Of a stretch of DNA of 64,000 nt, positions 53,240 through 62,980 are shown in pieces. Made by a program: the position numbers and the translations under genes. The stretch is from NCBI GenBank assembly GCA_018262795.1, contig JADFDM010000002.1:62001-126000 (forward strand), given 5' to 3'. Below the pieces are notes generated by a model. The model did no database searches, was not told the origin of the DNA, and saw only the letters and a list, made by a program, of their open reading frames with translations. Position 1 is the stretch's first letter, and every line of letters begins with the position of its first letter. This DNA comes from Sphingobacteriales bacterium (GTDB lineage: Bacteria; Bacteroidota; Bacteroidia; Chitinophagales; LD1).

Positions 53240-55168
53240 CTACTTATATTCCGCCACTTCTTGTAACACCTGCTCCACAAACTCCCCCAACTGTTTTACT
53301 CCCTGATCGCCATGACCCTGTCTGCGAATCGCAACGGTTTTGTCGGCTGCTTCCTTTTCGCCTACTATGAGCATGTAAGGCACTTTGCGCAATTCTGTAT
53401 CGCGAATTTTCTTCCCTATCTTCTCGGGACGCTGATCTAATGTCACTTCTAATTCGTTTTGGCGCAGTGTGGACTGCACTTCTTTGGCATACTCTAAATA
53501 TTTATCGCTGATGGGCAGCACCGCCACTTGCTCGGGCGCTAACCACACCGGAAATTTTCCGGCATAGTGTTCTAGTAGAAAGCCAATAAAGCGTTCGTGG
53601 GTACTCAGTGGTGCGCGGTGAATAATCAGCGGACGTTCTTTCTCATTCTTCTCGTTGGTAAACGAAAGATCAAAACGCTCAGCTTGGGCAAAGTCCACCT
53701 GATTGGTAGCAATGGTAAACTCACGACCAATGGCGCTCCATATTTGAATATCAATCTTAGGACCGTAAAAGGCGGCTTCATCCGCCACTTCTACAAATGG
53801 AAGTCCCGATTTCACCAATACCTTGCGCACCATCTCCTCGGTTTCTTTCCACATTTCAGCATTGTCAATGTATTTCTGGCCCAGCTTCTCCGGAGCATGA
53901 GTGCTGTAACGCATCTGGTATTTATCTATCCCAAATATTTTGAAATACTTTACATACAACTCGTTCACCTTCATAAACTCTTCTTCAAATTGTGCACGGG
54001 TGCAGTAGATGTGGGCATCATTCATTTGCAAGCTGCGTACGCGCATCAGTCCAAACAACTCACCGCTTTGCTCATAGCGGTAGCAAGTGCCATATTCGGC
54101 AAATCGCTGCGGCATGTCGCGGTAACTCTTAGGTGTAGCTCCAAAAATTTTGTGGTGGTGTGGGCAGTTCATCGCCTTCAGGTAATACTTTGTGCCTTCC
54201 ATCTCCATCGGTGGAAACATACTCTCGGCATAGTACGGCAGGTGACCGCTGCGGATGTATAAAGCCTCTTTGGCAATGTGTGGACTTTTTACGCGCACAT
54301 AGCCCTGCTCGTGCTCGTTTTTCTTGGCAAGAGCTTCTAACTTTTCAATGATAGCCGCGCCTTTAGGCAGCCACAACGGAAGTCCCGGCCCCACCTCATC
54401 ATCGAAGGTGAATATCTCTAAGTCTTTGCCGAGCGTGCGGTGATCGCGCTTCTTGCGCTCTTCTAAAAGCGCCAGATATTCATCCAACATGCTTGCCTTC
54501 GGGAAGGTGATGCCGTAAATTCGAGTCAGTTGTTTGTTTTTTTCATCGCCTCGCCAGTAGGCTCCGGCAATACTTAACAGCTTAATACTTTTGATGTAAG
54601 AAGTGGAGGGAATATGCGGCCCGCGGCACAGGTCGGTAAAGTTGCCCTGTTGGTAGAAAGTGATTTCGCCATCCTTCAAATCCTGCAACAATTCAATTTT
54701 ATAAGGATCGTTTTTTTGGGTGAAATAACTAATGGCATCGGCCTTGCTCACCTCGCTGCGGATGTATTTGCTATCCTTGTTGGCCAGTTCCTTCATCTTG
54801 ATTTCGAGTTGCTTCAGTTCCTCTTCAGTAAGTTTGCGGCCTCCGAGGTCAATATCGTAATAAAAACCTTCATCAATCGGAGGACCAATGCCGAACTTCA
54901 CATCGGGGAAGGTTGCTTCCAAGGCTTCGGCCATCAGGTGCGCACTCGAATGCCAAAAGGTTTTTTTGCCCCATTCATCTTCCCATTTTAAAAGTTTAAG
55001 AGTGGAATCTTTGGTAATGAGCCGAGTAAGATCCCATACTACCCCATTCACTTCGGCACTCAATACATTTCTTGCCAGCCCGGGGCTGATGCTCATGGCC
55101 ACGTCATAGGCACTCACGGCATTTTCGTATTCGCGGAGGCTGCCATCTGGTAGAGTAATCTTTATCAT
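53240..55168 (-). CDS. thrS: Threonyl-tRNA synthetase
   Basis: A 642-residue class II aminoacyl-tRNA synthetase that charges tRNA-Thr. The TGS domain (about 1-62) and the editing domain (about 63-225, with HSSAHLMAEALEATFP, the HxxxH site) are followed by the catalytic core. That core has the Cys/His zinc site around NCPHHH, class II motif 2 near RYEQSGELFGL, and motif 3 GxxR-type HERFIGFLLEHYAG. The anticodon-binding domain (about 535-640, APEQVAVLPIS) ends the protein. Length is normal. No translation-factor gene infC lies beside it. TATATTCG upstream of the start resembles a -7 element with one mismatch. Confidence 0.97.
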   Translation of the reverse strand: MIKITLPDGSLREYENAVSAYDVAMSISPGLARNVLSAEVNGVVWDLTRLITKDSTLKLLKWEDEWGKKTFWHSSAHLMAEALEATFPDVKFGIGPPIDEGFYYDIDLGGRKLTEEELKQLEIKMKELANKDSKYIRSEVSKADAISYFTQKNDPYKIELLQDLKDGEITFYQQGNFTDLCRGPHIPSTSYIKSIKLLSIAGAYWRGDEKNKQLTRIYGITFPKASMLDEYLALLEERKKRDHRTLGKDLEIFTFDDEVGPGLPLWLPKGAAIIEKLEALAKKNEHEQGYVRVKSPHIAKEALYIRSGHLPYYAESMFPPMEMEGTKYYLKAMNCPHHHKIFGATPKSYRDMPQRFAEYGTCYRYEQSGELFGLMRVRSLQMNDAHIYCTRAQFEEEFMKVNELYVKYFKIFGIDKYQMRYSTHAPEKLGQKYIDNAEMWKETEEMVRKVLVKSGLPFVEVADEAAFYGPKIDIQIWSAIGREFTIATNQVDFAQAERFDLSFTNEKNEKERPLIIHRAPLSTHERFIGFLLEHYAGKFPVWLAPEQVAVLPISDKYLEYAKEVQSTLRQNELEVTLDQRPEKIGKKIRDTELRKVPYMLIVGEKEAADKTVAIRRQGHGDQGVKQLGEFVEQVLQEVAEYK

Positions 55169-55371
55169 TTTGAATTGCTGATTTTAGTGTTCAATCTTTA
55201 GATAAATAAGAGTCGCGAATATAGAGAATGTATGGATTTGGCAGGCATCCGTATTTTAGTCAGCACAGGCAATATAGTGACGCTAACATTGCGTAACAAA
55301 AAAATCAGTAGCAACATTAGTGTGAAGGGAATGGAGATAATCCATAATGGCCAACGGATTGGTAAAATATT

Positions 55372-55408
55372 AAAAAACCTCGCAGTTTCTTGAGAGCTGC
55401 GAGGTTTT
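55372..55408 (-). terminator. Terminator of the giant HYR-repeat gene
   Basis: AAAACCTCGCAG (55374-55385) and CTGCGAGGTTTT (55397-55408) form a perfect 12-pair stem with an 11-base loop. On the minus strand it is followed by a T-run. It lies 49 bases after the stop. Confidence 0.88.
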
Positions 55409-55456
55409 ACTTTTAGGACGAATTTGTATTCGCTCTTTGTTGTAGCTTATCTAATG

Positions 55457-58400
55457 CTATTGCACTTTCATTACCTTCGCATTCCATACGCCTTGTGTAG
55501 TTTGGATACGCAGTTCGTAGGCTTCACTCGCTAACTGATCTAACGAAAGTGAATATACCTGCGGCATATTTTTCAGATGAATATCTCGAACTAATTTACC
55601 CGTTAGATCATACAATTGAATCTGCACAGTTCCGCTGATACTTCCCACTGACTGAATATACACTACATCTGAAGCGGGGTTAGGGAACACTTTGATACTA
55701 CTATTTGCCAGATGATTGCTGATCGAAGTGTACACAAAGTTGAAGCAGCCCGAAGTGTCGGAACAACTACCTTGAGTAAGAATCACGGTATAAGAGCCGG
55801 AGGAGGTCGGTGTAAATGTTTGACCGGTAGCACCTGCGACAACTGTGTTAGTGGAGCAATTATACCATTGATACGAAGCTGCTGAATCATTGGCCGCAAA
55901 GGTGGTTCCATTGAAAGTAACAGAAGTATCAATGGAAGAATTCACGGTTACCATCTGTACGCATGAAGCGGTGTTGCCGTAATGGTCGGTAGCTGTCCAA
56001 GTAACTATCGTAGTTCCAACTGGGAACACCGAAGGGGCATCGCTCGTCACTGTGTCTATTCCGCAATTGTCCAAAGCAGTAGGTGTGCTAAGGTTTACAT
56101 TACTGGCAGAACACTGTCCGGCATCTGCCTCGGTAACTACATCTAAAGGACAGAGAATGCTTGGCGCAATGGTATCCAATACCGTTACCGTAGTGCTGCA
56201 AGAAGAAGAATTACCACTTGAATCGGTGACGGTTAATATGACTGTATTTGCCCCGGTGTTAGCACAAGTGAAGGCAGTTTGAGAAGCAGACAGAGAAGCA
56301 ATGCCACAATTATCAGCACTACCTCCATCAATAGCAGCAGCAGCGATGGAAGCATTCCCGGTCGCATCTAAATACACAGTTGCACTTTGGCAAACAGCTG
56401 TTGGCGCAATGGTATCCAATACCGTTACCGTAGTGCTGCAAGAAGAAGAATTACCGCTTGAATCGGTGACGGTTAATATGACTGTATTTGCCCCGGTGTT
56501 AGCACAAGTGAAGGCAGTTTGAGAAGCAGACAGAGAAGCTATGCCACAATTATCAGCACTACCTCCATCAATAGCAGCAACAGCGATGGAAGCATTCCCG
56601 GTCGCATCTAAATACACAGTTGCACTTTGGCAAACAGCTGTTGGCGCAATGGTATCCAATACCGTTACCAATTGGGTGCAGGTAGCCGTGTTGCCGTGAA
56701 TATCTGTGGCGATCCAAGTGACGGTAGTAATACCTTTTGCAAAAACCATTGGCGCATTGTTAGTGACTGTATCCACTCCACAATTATCACTCACTGATGG
56801 AGTTCCCAAGACTACTCCACTCGCTGAGCACAGACCTGAATCTGTACTAACCGTTATATCACCCGGGCAGGTAATATGCGGTGGCTGATTATCTGTTACC
56901 GTTACATTTTGAGTGCAAGTAGCCGTATTCCCGTTTACATCGGTGGCAGTCCATGTTACGGTAGTAATGCCTACCGGGAATGTAGCCGGGGCATCACTGG
57001 TGATGCTATCTATTCCACAGGCATCGGTTGCAGTAGCAGTAATTGGGCCTATAGAAAAATTGGATATTACCGTGGTTGCGGCTCCGAAGCTATTGTCAGT
57101 TGAATTAATGCTGAAGCCAAATAGATCACCGGGTTGGACACTAACAGTAGCACTGCCATTTCCCGAAATGCCGGAGTTAAAGAGGGGAGTAAATACTCCA
57201 TTGAGAATATAACCGAACGGATCGTAAAGCGCATCCTCATCCACAGTACTGTAGCTCCAGTTAAAGGTAATCACTCCACCACAAGTAGGGCTTATCTGAT
57301 AGTTCGTGTAAGAAAAGTCAGCCGAACCGTTATCACTTCCTGTTAAGGTAACCGAAGCCGGAGCAGTCGAAGTGTTTACACTTCCGGTCCCTCCATTAGT
57401 GTTTGTCAAATTCCAATTAGCCGGGGAGTAGTTTCCTGCAAAGTTGCTCTGTGGGCTGCAAGAAGGTGGTGCGGTTGCTGTGCATAATCCTGAATCCGCT
57501 AGTAAAGTTATATCAGCCGGGCAGGTAATAAGAGGTGGCTGATTATCTGTTACCGTAACATTTTGGGTGCAGGTAGCCGTATTCCCGTTTACATCGGTAG
57601 CAGTCCATGTTACGGTAGTAATGCCTACCGGGAATGTAGCCGGGGCATTGTTGGTAATAGTATCTATCCCGCAGCTGGAGGTAGTGGAAACAGAGTCTAT
57701 ATAAAAATTGGATATTGCTACGGAAGGGGCACCGCCTACATTATCCAATGTGTAAACACTAAAACCAAATACATCACCAGGTTGAACCGAAACGGTAGCA
57801 CTGCCATTTCCCACAATGCCGTAACTGAAAAGAGGAGTAAATACTCCATTGAGAATATAACCGAACGGATCCCAACTTGCATCCTCATCCACTGTGCTGT
57901 AGCTCCAGTTAAAGGTAATCACTCCACCGCAAGCGGGACTTATTTGATAATTCGTGTACGAATTAGCGGATGAACCGTTATTGCTTCCGGTTAAGGTAAC
58001 CGAAGCAGGAGCAGCCGAAGAGTTTACACTTCCGGTTCCTCCGTTAGTATTTACCAAAGTCCAATTAGCAGGGGCGTAGTTTCCCGCAAAGTTACTTTGT
58101 GGACTACAAGAAGGTGGTGCCGTTGCTGTGCATAATCCTGAGTCGGTCTGTAGGGTTAACGCAGCGGGGCAATTAATAGTTAAAGTGACGGAAGCTTGGC
58201 TTTCAAAAGCTCCAATATCTTTTCTCCCAGCATATACAGATTCCCCTCGTTGGTCGGCACTCACATCTGCGGGATCGGCTGCATTGTAAGCCGGGCTACA
58301 AGGAGCTATGGCCATGGTTAGAGTTGAGCCACCATTATCAGATAGTGTATCTAACATGGGGTTAATAGGGTTAGCGGTGCTGCCTAATAAGTTGCCATTA

Positions 58401-59332
58401 CCTGAGGGTAGTCCGAAATCTGTATTATCGCCTATGAGATTATAAGAAAGAGCTCCGAAAAGGTTGCTACCGAGGTTATCAACATCAGGCCCGGTGGTGG
58501 CGCTGTTTCCTGCTATCATAGAATTATTGATAGATAGATTACTGTATTGTAATTCTATGGCACCTCCTTTGGTAGCCGTATTGTTGGTGAACGTACTGTG
58601 GTTAATAGTTAGGGTCGAACCACTTTGGAAAATAGCTCCCCCTATTGCCCCGGATACAACATTGTTTCCGGTGAAAGTGCAATTATCAATCGTTAAGGGG
58701 CCGTAAAAATTGGTAATCGCCCCACCATAGTTGCTTCCGGTATTACTGTTGTTTGCAAAGGTGCAATTAGTAAAGTGGAGAGGCCCTTGATAGTTGTGTA
58801 ATACCCCTCCATCCGAAGAAACCGTATTATTATAAAACCCACAATTTACTGCGGTAACTGAACCTTTGTTATTATCACATACGCCCCCATCAATGGCTTG
58901 ATTATCTTTAAAATTACAATTCGATAGCGAAAGAATACCTCTGTTTAGAAATACACCACCTCCTAAGTAGAATCCTCCAAAACTTTGCATCGTTATGCCA
59001 CTCATTGCTACCGTAATACCGGTGTCTATGATGGCTAATCGGTCATAGCTGCTCTCTATAATAGTATTGTTTACCCCATTGCCAATAAATGTGAGGTTTT
59101 TATTGAAAGGGATATAACCCGATATCACGATGGAGCTACCATTAATACCGGAATCAAAAACAATAGTATCGCCCGAAGCGGCATTGGTTACCTGCTCCCG
59201 TAAACTGCCCGATCCGGAGTCAGCGGTGTTTAATACCGTAAAGGTAGCTGCCGATGAAATAACGGTAAATAATGTCAAAAACACAGTGAGTGTTACTGCA
59301 AATAATTTAGCAGGCGTAGATGCTTTTTCCAT
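55457..59332 (-). CDS. Giant T9SS cargo protein with beta-helix and HYR repeats
   Basis: A 1291-residue exported protein. After a signal sequence (about 6-28) comes a parallel beta-helix region (about 30-340) with repeated NCTFxxN units, ending in a choice-of-anchor-Q-like segment (YNAADPADVSADQRGESVYAGRKDIGAFES). Then HYR-type Ig domains, each with CPADITxxTDSGLC and NNAPxxFPxGITTVTWTATDxNGNTATCTQ, interleave with two long Trp/Tyr-rich inserts (CSPQSNFAGNYxPANW). Two nearly identical 80-residue units follow (about 898-1057). The last 75 residues are a T9SS type A sorting domain. ATG at 59332 is preferred over the in-frame start at 59431, which buries the signal. Likely adhesin. Confidence 0.85.
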   Translation of the reverse strand: MEKASTPAKLFAVTLTVFLTLFTVISSAATFTVLNTADSGSGSLREQVTNAASGDTIVFDSGINGSSIVISGYIPFNKNLTFIGNGVNNTIIESSYDRLAIIDTGITVAMSGITMQSFGGFYLGGGVFLNRGILSLSNCNFKDNQAIDGGVCDNNKGSVTAVNCGFYNNTVSSDGGVLHNYQGPLHFTNCTFANNSNTGSNYGGAITNFYGPLTIDNCTFTGNNVVSGAIGGAIFQSGSTLTINHSTFTNNTATKGGAIELQYSNLSINNSMIAGNSATTGPDVDNLGSNLFGALSYNLIGDNTDFGLPSGNGNLLGSTANPINPMLDTLSDNGGSTLTMAIAPCSPAYNAADPADVSADQRGESVYAGRKDIGAFESQASVTLTINCPAALTLQTDSGLCTATAPPSCSPQSNFAGNYAPANWTLVNTNGGTGSVNSSAAPASVTLTGSNNGSSANSYTNYQISPACGGVITFNWSYSTVDEDASWDPFGYILNGVFTPLFSYGIVGNGSATVSVQPGDVFGFSVYTLDNVGGAPSVAISNFYIDSVSTTSSCGIDTITNNAPATFPVGITTVTWTATDVNGNTATCTQNVTVTDNQPPLITCPADITLLADSGLCTATAPPSCSPQSNFAGNYSPANWNLTNTNGGTGSVNTSTAPASVTLTGSDNGSADFSYTNYQISPTCGGVITFNWSYSTVDEDALYDPFGYILNGVFTPLFNSGISGNGSATVSVQPGDLFGFSINSTDNSFGAATTVISNFSIGPITATATDACGIDSITSDAPATFPVGITTVTWTATDVNGNTATCTQNVTVTDNQPPHITCPGDITVSTDSGLCSASGVVLGTPSVSDNCGVDTVTNNAPMVFAKGITTVTWIATDIHGNTATCTQLVTVLDTIAPTAVCQSATVYLDATGNASIAVAAIDGGSADNCGIASLSASQTAFTCANTGANTVILTVTDSSGNSSSCSTTVTVLDTIAPTAVCQSATVYLDATGNASIAAAAIDGGSADNCGIASLSASQTAFTCANTGANTVILTVTDSSGNSSSCSTTVTVLDTIAPSILCPLDVVTEADAGQCSASNVNLSTPTALDNCGIDTVTSDAPSVFPVGTTIVTWTATDHYGNTASCVQMVTVNSSIDTSVTFNGTTFAANDSAASYQWYNCSTNTVVAGATGQTFTPTSSGSYTVILTQGSCSDTSGCFNFVYTSISNHLANSSIKVFPNPASDVVYIQSVGSISGTVQIQLYDLTGKLVRDIHLKNMPQVYSLSLDQLASEAYELRIQTTQGVWNAKVMKVQ
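56161..56640. repeat. Near-perfect 240-bp tandem duplication inside the HYR gene
   Basis: Two head-to-tail units, 56161-56400 and 56401-56640, differ at only three positions (about 98.8% identity). The first 29 bases recur at 56641. Each encodes one 80-residue HYR/Ig-like domain. No frame shift is introduced. Confidence 0.95.
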
Positions 59333-59648
59333 TAAATTTAATTTTCTCGATGTCCTAAAAAGAGGAGTCAAAAATAAATCTTTGGCTTTATTTTTCCACT
59401 GCATCAATATTTTATTTATTCGTATAAACATTTTTTAACCGAGTTTAAGCCTTGAAATATACCGTAAGTGAATTTTTAATTAGATGGGTAATTCTTCTTC
59501 TATAGTTTCTTCCCAGCGCTCACTTTAGAAACCCTTTATTTGTTGATAGTTCATGGTCAAATACCCTTGTAAGCGGGCAACTTATTTATTTGATGGTCGT
59601 GCAGGTATGCTAAAGGCGGGGTATCACTTATCACCGAATTGCAGCCTT

Positions 59649-59927
59649 TTATGACAGCATGTAATACTTAATAGCAAGCATCCCCATTATTGTCATTATT
59701 GCTATCGAAGTGACCAAGACATAACGTGAAAAAAAATACAACAACAGCATCAGTAGCAGTGAAATTGAGGTCATCATCGCAGCAATCGCAAACGGTTTTA
59801 TATCTGCAAAGAGCAGCGGAGTGGAAGAGTAGTATTGTAAACGAAATAACTCTCCAATAGTGCGGATAAGCGCCAGCAAAAGAATGATAATTGCTATCTG
59901 CGAAGTAAGTAGTTCCCGCTTTTTCAT
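59649..59927 (-). CDS. Small hydrophobic membrane protein
   Basis: A 92-residue protein with three predicted helices (about 9-27, 44-64 and 68-90). A short positively charged start (MKKRELLTSQ) orients the N-terminus inside the cell. I do not recognise the family. The reading frame has plausible codon use and an ATG. The overlapping frame in the same place gives a poorer protein. No neighbours are on the same strand and close enough to form an operon. Confidence 0.55.
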   Translation of the reverse strand: MKKRELLTSQIAIIILLLALIRTIGELFRLQYYSSTPLLFADIKPFAIAAMMTSISLLLMLLLYFFSRYVLVTSIAIMTIMGMLAIKYYMLS

Positions 59928-60261
59928 AGTATGCTATTAGTGACCCCAAACATAAGTATTGCTAATTTATGGAGTGAAATTTTGCAGGCTACGATGAAAT
60001 AATCCCTTTATAGTTTTAGAATCGTTTGCTAATTCCCAATCCTCTTTTTTTCTTGTGGATCCTTAGTAATCCGAGGTTTTGCAACCCTGTGAGTCAAACC
60101 CCATTGCTTTCAACTTAATGACGATGTAGTGGAGGTCGGGATAGGAAAACATATTTTGGGATTAGGAAATTACAGAAGAGGCCTTATTTTTGCGCCCTCA
60201 AATTTTATTCAGCCTTCGCTGATATTTTTATTTGAATTCCGTAAAATTCAACCCATAAACA
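59928..60261. other. Gene-free interval upstream of queA
   Basis: 334 bases between divergent genes. TATTTTTG at 60185-60192 matches the -7 consensus. TTA at 60162-60164 lies 20 bases upstream as a weak -33. The queA start is 69 bases downstream. Nothing else is recognised. Confidence 0.45.
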
Positions 60262-61311
60262 ATGAAACTCTCCAGCTTTAATTTCAACCTGCCAAAAGAA
60301 TCTATCGCTATGTATCCGGCTAAAAACCGAGATGAAAGCAAATTGATGGTGATAGATCGCAAGACCCAAAAAATAGAACACAAGAAATTTTCTGATGTGC
60401 TGAAATACTTTGGCGAAGGCGATGTGCTTATTTTGAACAATACCAAAGTGTTTCCTGCCCGCTTGTATGGAACTAAAGAAAAAACGGGTGCCAAGATTGA
60501 AGTGTTCCTGCTTCGTGAGTTGAATGCCGGCCAGTTTCTGTGGGATGTACTGGTAGATCCTGCTCGAAAAATTCGCGTTGGGAATAAACTGTATTTCGGA
60601 GCCAATGATGAACTGATAGCAGAAGTAGTGGACAATACCACTTCTCGCGGAAGAACCATCCGTTTTCTTTTCGATGGGGAGCATGATAAATTCAAGAAAA
60701 TATTGTATGGTTTGGGTGAAACCCCACTTCCCAAATACATTAAGCGAGATGTAGAGCCTTTAGATGCCGAGCGCTTTCAAACTGTTTTTGCTCGTGAAGA
60801 GGGGGCTGTAGCGGCTCCTACTGCGGGGATGCACTTTAGCCGAGAGTTGCTCAAACGGATGGAAATTAAAGGAGTTGAATTGGCCGAAGTTACCCTGCAT
60901 ACCGGCTTGGGCACTTTCCGCACAATTGATGTAGAAGATCTGTCGAAACATAAAATGGATGCCGAGGCAATTATCATTCCGGAGAGAGCGGTAAAGGTGG
61001 TGAATGAAGCGAAAGCTAATTTGAAAAAAGTATGTGCCGTGGGTACCACTTCTATGCGAGCCATAGAGTCGGCAGTATCAGCCGATGGACACTTGAAATC
61101 TTATAGCGGTTGGACTAATCTTTTCATTCATCCTCCTCATGATTTCAGTATTGCCAACACGATGATTACTAACTTTCATCAACCCAAATCGAGTTTGATG
61201 ATTATGGCCTGTGCTTTTGGCGGTTATGATTTGATGATGAAAGCGTATGAAGTTGCGCTAAAAGAAAAATACCGATTTCTTACTTATGGTGATGCTATGC
61301 TGATTCTATAA
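60262..61311 (+). CDS. queA: S-adenosylmethionine:tRNA ribosyltransferase-isomerase
   Basis: A 349-residue enzyme that transfers the ribosyl part of SAM to preQ1-modified tRNA to make epoxyqueuosine in the queuosine pathway. The N-terminal segment [15 protein letters not shown], the conserved [17 protein letters not shown] near residue 51, and the C-terminal-half signatures [30 protein letters not shown] and [29 protein letters not shown] all match QueA. Length is typical. It is monocistronic, with a strong terminator downstream. Confidence 0.96.
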   Translation: MKLSSFNFNLPKESIAMYPAKNRDESKLMVIDRKTQKIEHKKFSDVLKYFGEGDVLILNNTKVFPARLYGTKEKTGAKIEVFLLRELNAGQFLWDVLVDPARKIRVGNKLYFGANDELIAEVVDNTTSRGRTIRFLFDGEHDKFKKILYGLGETPLPKYIKRDVEPLDAERFQTVFAREEGAVAAPTAGMHFSRELLKRMEIKGVELAEVTLHTGLGTFRTIDVEDLSKHKMDAEAIIIPERAVKVVNEAKANLKKVCAVGTTSMRAIESAVSADGHLKSYSGWTNLFIHPPHDFSIANTMITNFHQPKSSLMIMACAFGGYDLMMKAYEVALKEKYRFLTYGDAMLIL

Positions 61312-61330
61312 AAGAACTAATTTCCCGAAA

Positions 61331-61362
61331 CAGAAAAGCCGCTCTATTGGGCGGCTTTTCTG
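61331..61362. terminator. Bidirectional terminator between queA and the DUF2795 gene
   Basis: CAGAAAAGCCGC (61331-61342) and GCGGCTTTTCTG (61351-61362) form a perfect 12-pair stem with an eight-base loop. Runs of A and T in the stem base serve both convergent genes. Confidence 0.88.
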
Positions 61363-61378
61363 TTGTATAGAGTTGAGG

Positions 61379-61600
61379 TTAATGTTCGTCTTCATTAAAA
61401 AAGAAATCCTCTTTGGTGGGATAATCCGGCCAAATATCTTCTATCCCTTCGTACGTTTCTCCGTCATCATCCAGTTCCTGAAGGTTTTCTACAACTTCTA
61501 CCGGAGCTCCTGCACGGATAGCAAAGTCAATTAATTCATCTTTGGAGGATGGCCAAGGGGCTTCTTCAAGGTATGATGCTAATTCAAGTGTCCAAAACAT
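61379..61600 (-). CDS. DUF2795 domain protein
   Basis: A 73-residue acidic protein. It contains MFWTLELASYLEEAPWPSSKDELIDFAIRAGAP with paired Trp residues and a helical 'PVEVVENLQEL' stretch, matching DUF2795, a family of small proteins of unknown function that is widespread in bacteria. The C-terminus is strongly acidic (DDDGETYEGIEDIW and FFFNEDEH). The start at 61600 is chosen because the upstream in-frame ATG would add 17 residues with no homology and this one gives the conserved MFWTLEL. It is monocistronic. Confidence 0.8.
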   Translation of the reverse strand: MFWTLELASYLEEAPWPSSKDELIDFAIRAGAPVEVVENLQELDDDGETYEGIEDIWPDYPTKEDFFFNEDEH

Positions 61601-61777
61601 AGGCTTGCCTTTTTTGTTCAGCGCGCAAAAGTAATTTTTTCCATTTATCACCCAAGACCTTTAAAAAAAAATTGAGCAGTTTGTTTACAATATGTTTCTA
61701 TCTCGGTTTTCTGCAACGTTCCGTGAGATATATTAGACACGTTTTCATTTTTCAACAATAAACTTTTTTAAAAGGCA

Positions 61778-61808
61778 TTGTGACTGTAAGCAGATTGAAA
61801 TAAGTTTG
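61778..61808 (+). promoter_or_regulatory. Promoter of the ftsX operon
   Basis: TTG (61778-61780), 20 bases, TAAGTTTG (61801-61808) matches the Bacteroidota consensus. Transcription should begin near 61815, only about 13 bases before the TTG start codon. Confidence 0.72.
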
Positions 61809-61827
61809 ACCTTTCAAATTACATCTT

Positions 61828-62679
61828 TTGTCAGCAGGAAAAGGAACTTCTTACTTCTACGCCATCTTCGGAATCACCATGGTCATTTTTATGTTGGGCA
61901 TTGCCGGAGTGATTATTCTGGAAGCGAAAAAGACCTCCACTGAATTTAAAGAAAACTTAAATGTAGAGATTGTGCTGAGCGAAGGAATAGGCTTAGATAG
62001 TATTGCCGGTATTCAAAGCACCATCAAAGGCAAAAAGTATGTTAAAAGTATTCGCTTCGTATCGAAAGATGAGGCTGCTAAAACACTACAGCAAGATCTC
62101 GGAGAAGATTTTCTCGACATATTGGGATACAACCCACTCTACAATTCTTTTCTGATCAATGTGTATGAAGATTATTCTAATGAAGAGGCGTTTGAGAAAA
62201 TGAGTGTAGAGTTATCGGGGCTGGCAGGAGTGAAGCAAGTAAATTTTCAAAAGAACATTTTACAATCGCTCAACAAAGTTGCAGGAAGGGCCTCCCTCAT
62301 TGTGCTGGTAATAGCCGGATTGCTGCTGGCTTTTGCTATCTCTCTTATCTTTAGCACTATCCGTATGGCTATGTTCTCCAGACGATTTACCATTAAAACC
62401 ATGCAGCTTTTTGGCGCTACCCGCTGGTTTATTATTCGACCGTTTTTAGCGAAGAGCCTCCTGAACGGATTGCTCAGTGGGTTGATAGCTTGTACGTTTC
62501 TTGCTGCTCTCGTTTTCTATTTTGACTACACTATTCCTGAACTTGGTTTGAAAGGTGATTTGGTTACATTTGCCACGCTTTTTGGAGCGCTGATTTTATT
62601 TGGAATTTTGATTTCTTTTCTCAGCACTCTCACAGCGGTCTTCCGATACCTTCGATTGAAAGTAGAAGACCTTTACTAA
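61828..62679 (+). CDS. ftsX: Cell division protein FtsX (permease-like)
   Basis: A 283-residue membrane protein of the FtsX family, which with FtsE regulates septal peptidoglycan hydrolases. One N-terminal helix (about 10-30) is followed by an extracytoplasmic domain (about 33-150) and three helices in an FtsX/MacB-type permease domain (about 158-270, with MQLFGATRWFIIRPFL). The TTG start is used because the predicted transcription start is just 13 bases upstream and no ATG gives a complete first helix. No FtsE gene is adjacent. Its operon includes DUF3098, uppP and truB, an arrangement common in Bacteroidota. Confidence 0.88.
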   Translation: MSAGKGTSYFYAIFGITMVIFMLGIAGVIILEAKKTSTEFKENLNVEIVLSEGIGLDSIAGIQSTIKGKKYVKSIRFVSKDEAAKTLQQDLGEDFLDILGYNPLYNSFLINVYEDYSNEEAFEKMSVELSGLAGVKQVNFQKNILQSLNKVAGRASLIVLVIAGLLLAFAISLIFSTIRMAMFSRRFTIKTMQLFGATRWFIIRPFLAKSLLNGLLSGLIACTFLAALVFYFDYTIPELGLKGDLVTFATLFGALILFGILISFLSTLTAVFRYLRLKVEDLY

Positions 62680-62692
62680 ACGGTAAAATAGC

Positions 62693-62980
62693 ATGGCTAA
62701 ACAAGTTCAACAAAAGGAGAAGCAAACTACGATTGCTTCAAAATCACAAACCAACGCTGCCCCTTTTATCTTCGACAAAACAAATTACCTCATCATGGTA
62801 ACAGGCGTGGTGGTTATCCTTATCGGCTTTGCGCTGATGAGCGGTGGGGGTACAACTGATCCGAATATTTTTCCCCGGGAGGAACTATACAGTTTCAGAA
62901 GAATTACCTTGGCCCCTATTGTAGTGATGTTCGGTTTCGGAATTGAAATATTTGCCATTTTAAAACGCCCTAAAAAGTAA
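62693..62980 (+). CDS. DUF3098 membrane protein
   Basis: A 95-residue protein with a Lys/Gln-rich N-terminus (residues 1-25) and two helices (about 31-50 and 71-89). The segment [20 protein letters not shown] and [24 protein letters not shown] are the DUF3098 pattern. The family is found beside ftsX and uppP in Bacteroidota; function is unknown. It lies 13 bases after ftsX and its stop overlaps the uppP start by one base (TAATG). Confidence 0.9.
   Translation: MAKQVQQKEKQTTIASKSQTNAAPFIFDKTNYLIMVTGVVVILIGFALMSGGGTTDPNIFPREELYSFRRITLAPIVVMFGFGIEIFAILKRPKK

Noticed and set aside
53597-54262. 221-codon plus-strand frame antisense to thrS
   Set aside because: Shadow of the conserved thrS gene; the translation is Cys/His/Leu-rich without domain pattern.
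56161-56640. Tandem repeat considered as a CRISPR-like array
   Set aside because: Units are 240 bases, contiguous without spacers, and in frame within a coding sequence.
59333-59431. N-terminal extension of the giant HYR protein
   Set aside because: It adds 33 charged residues before the signal peptide; the ATG at 59332 is favoured, although this is less certain than the other start choices.
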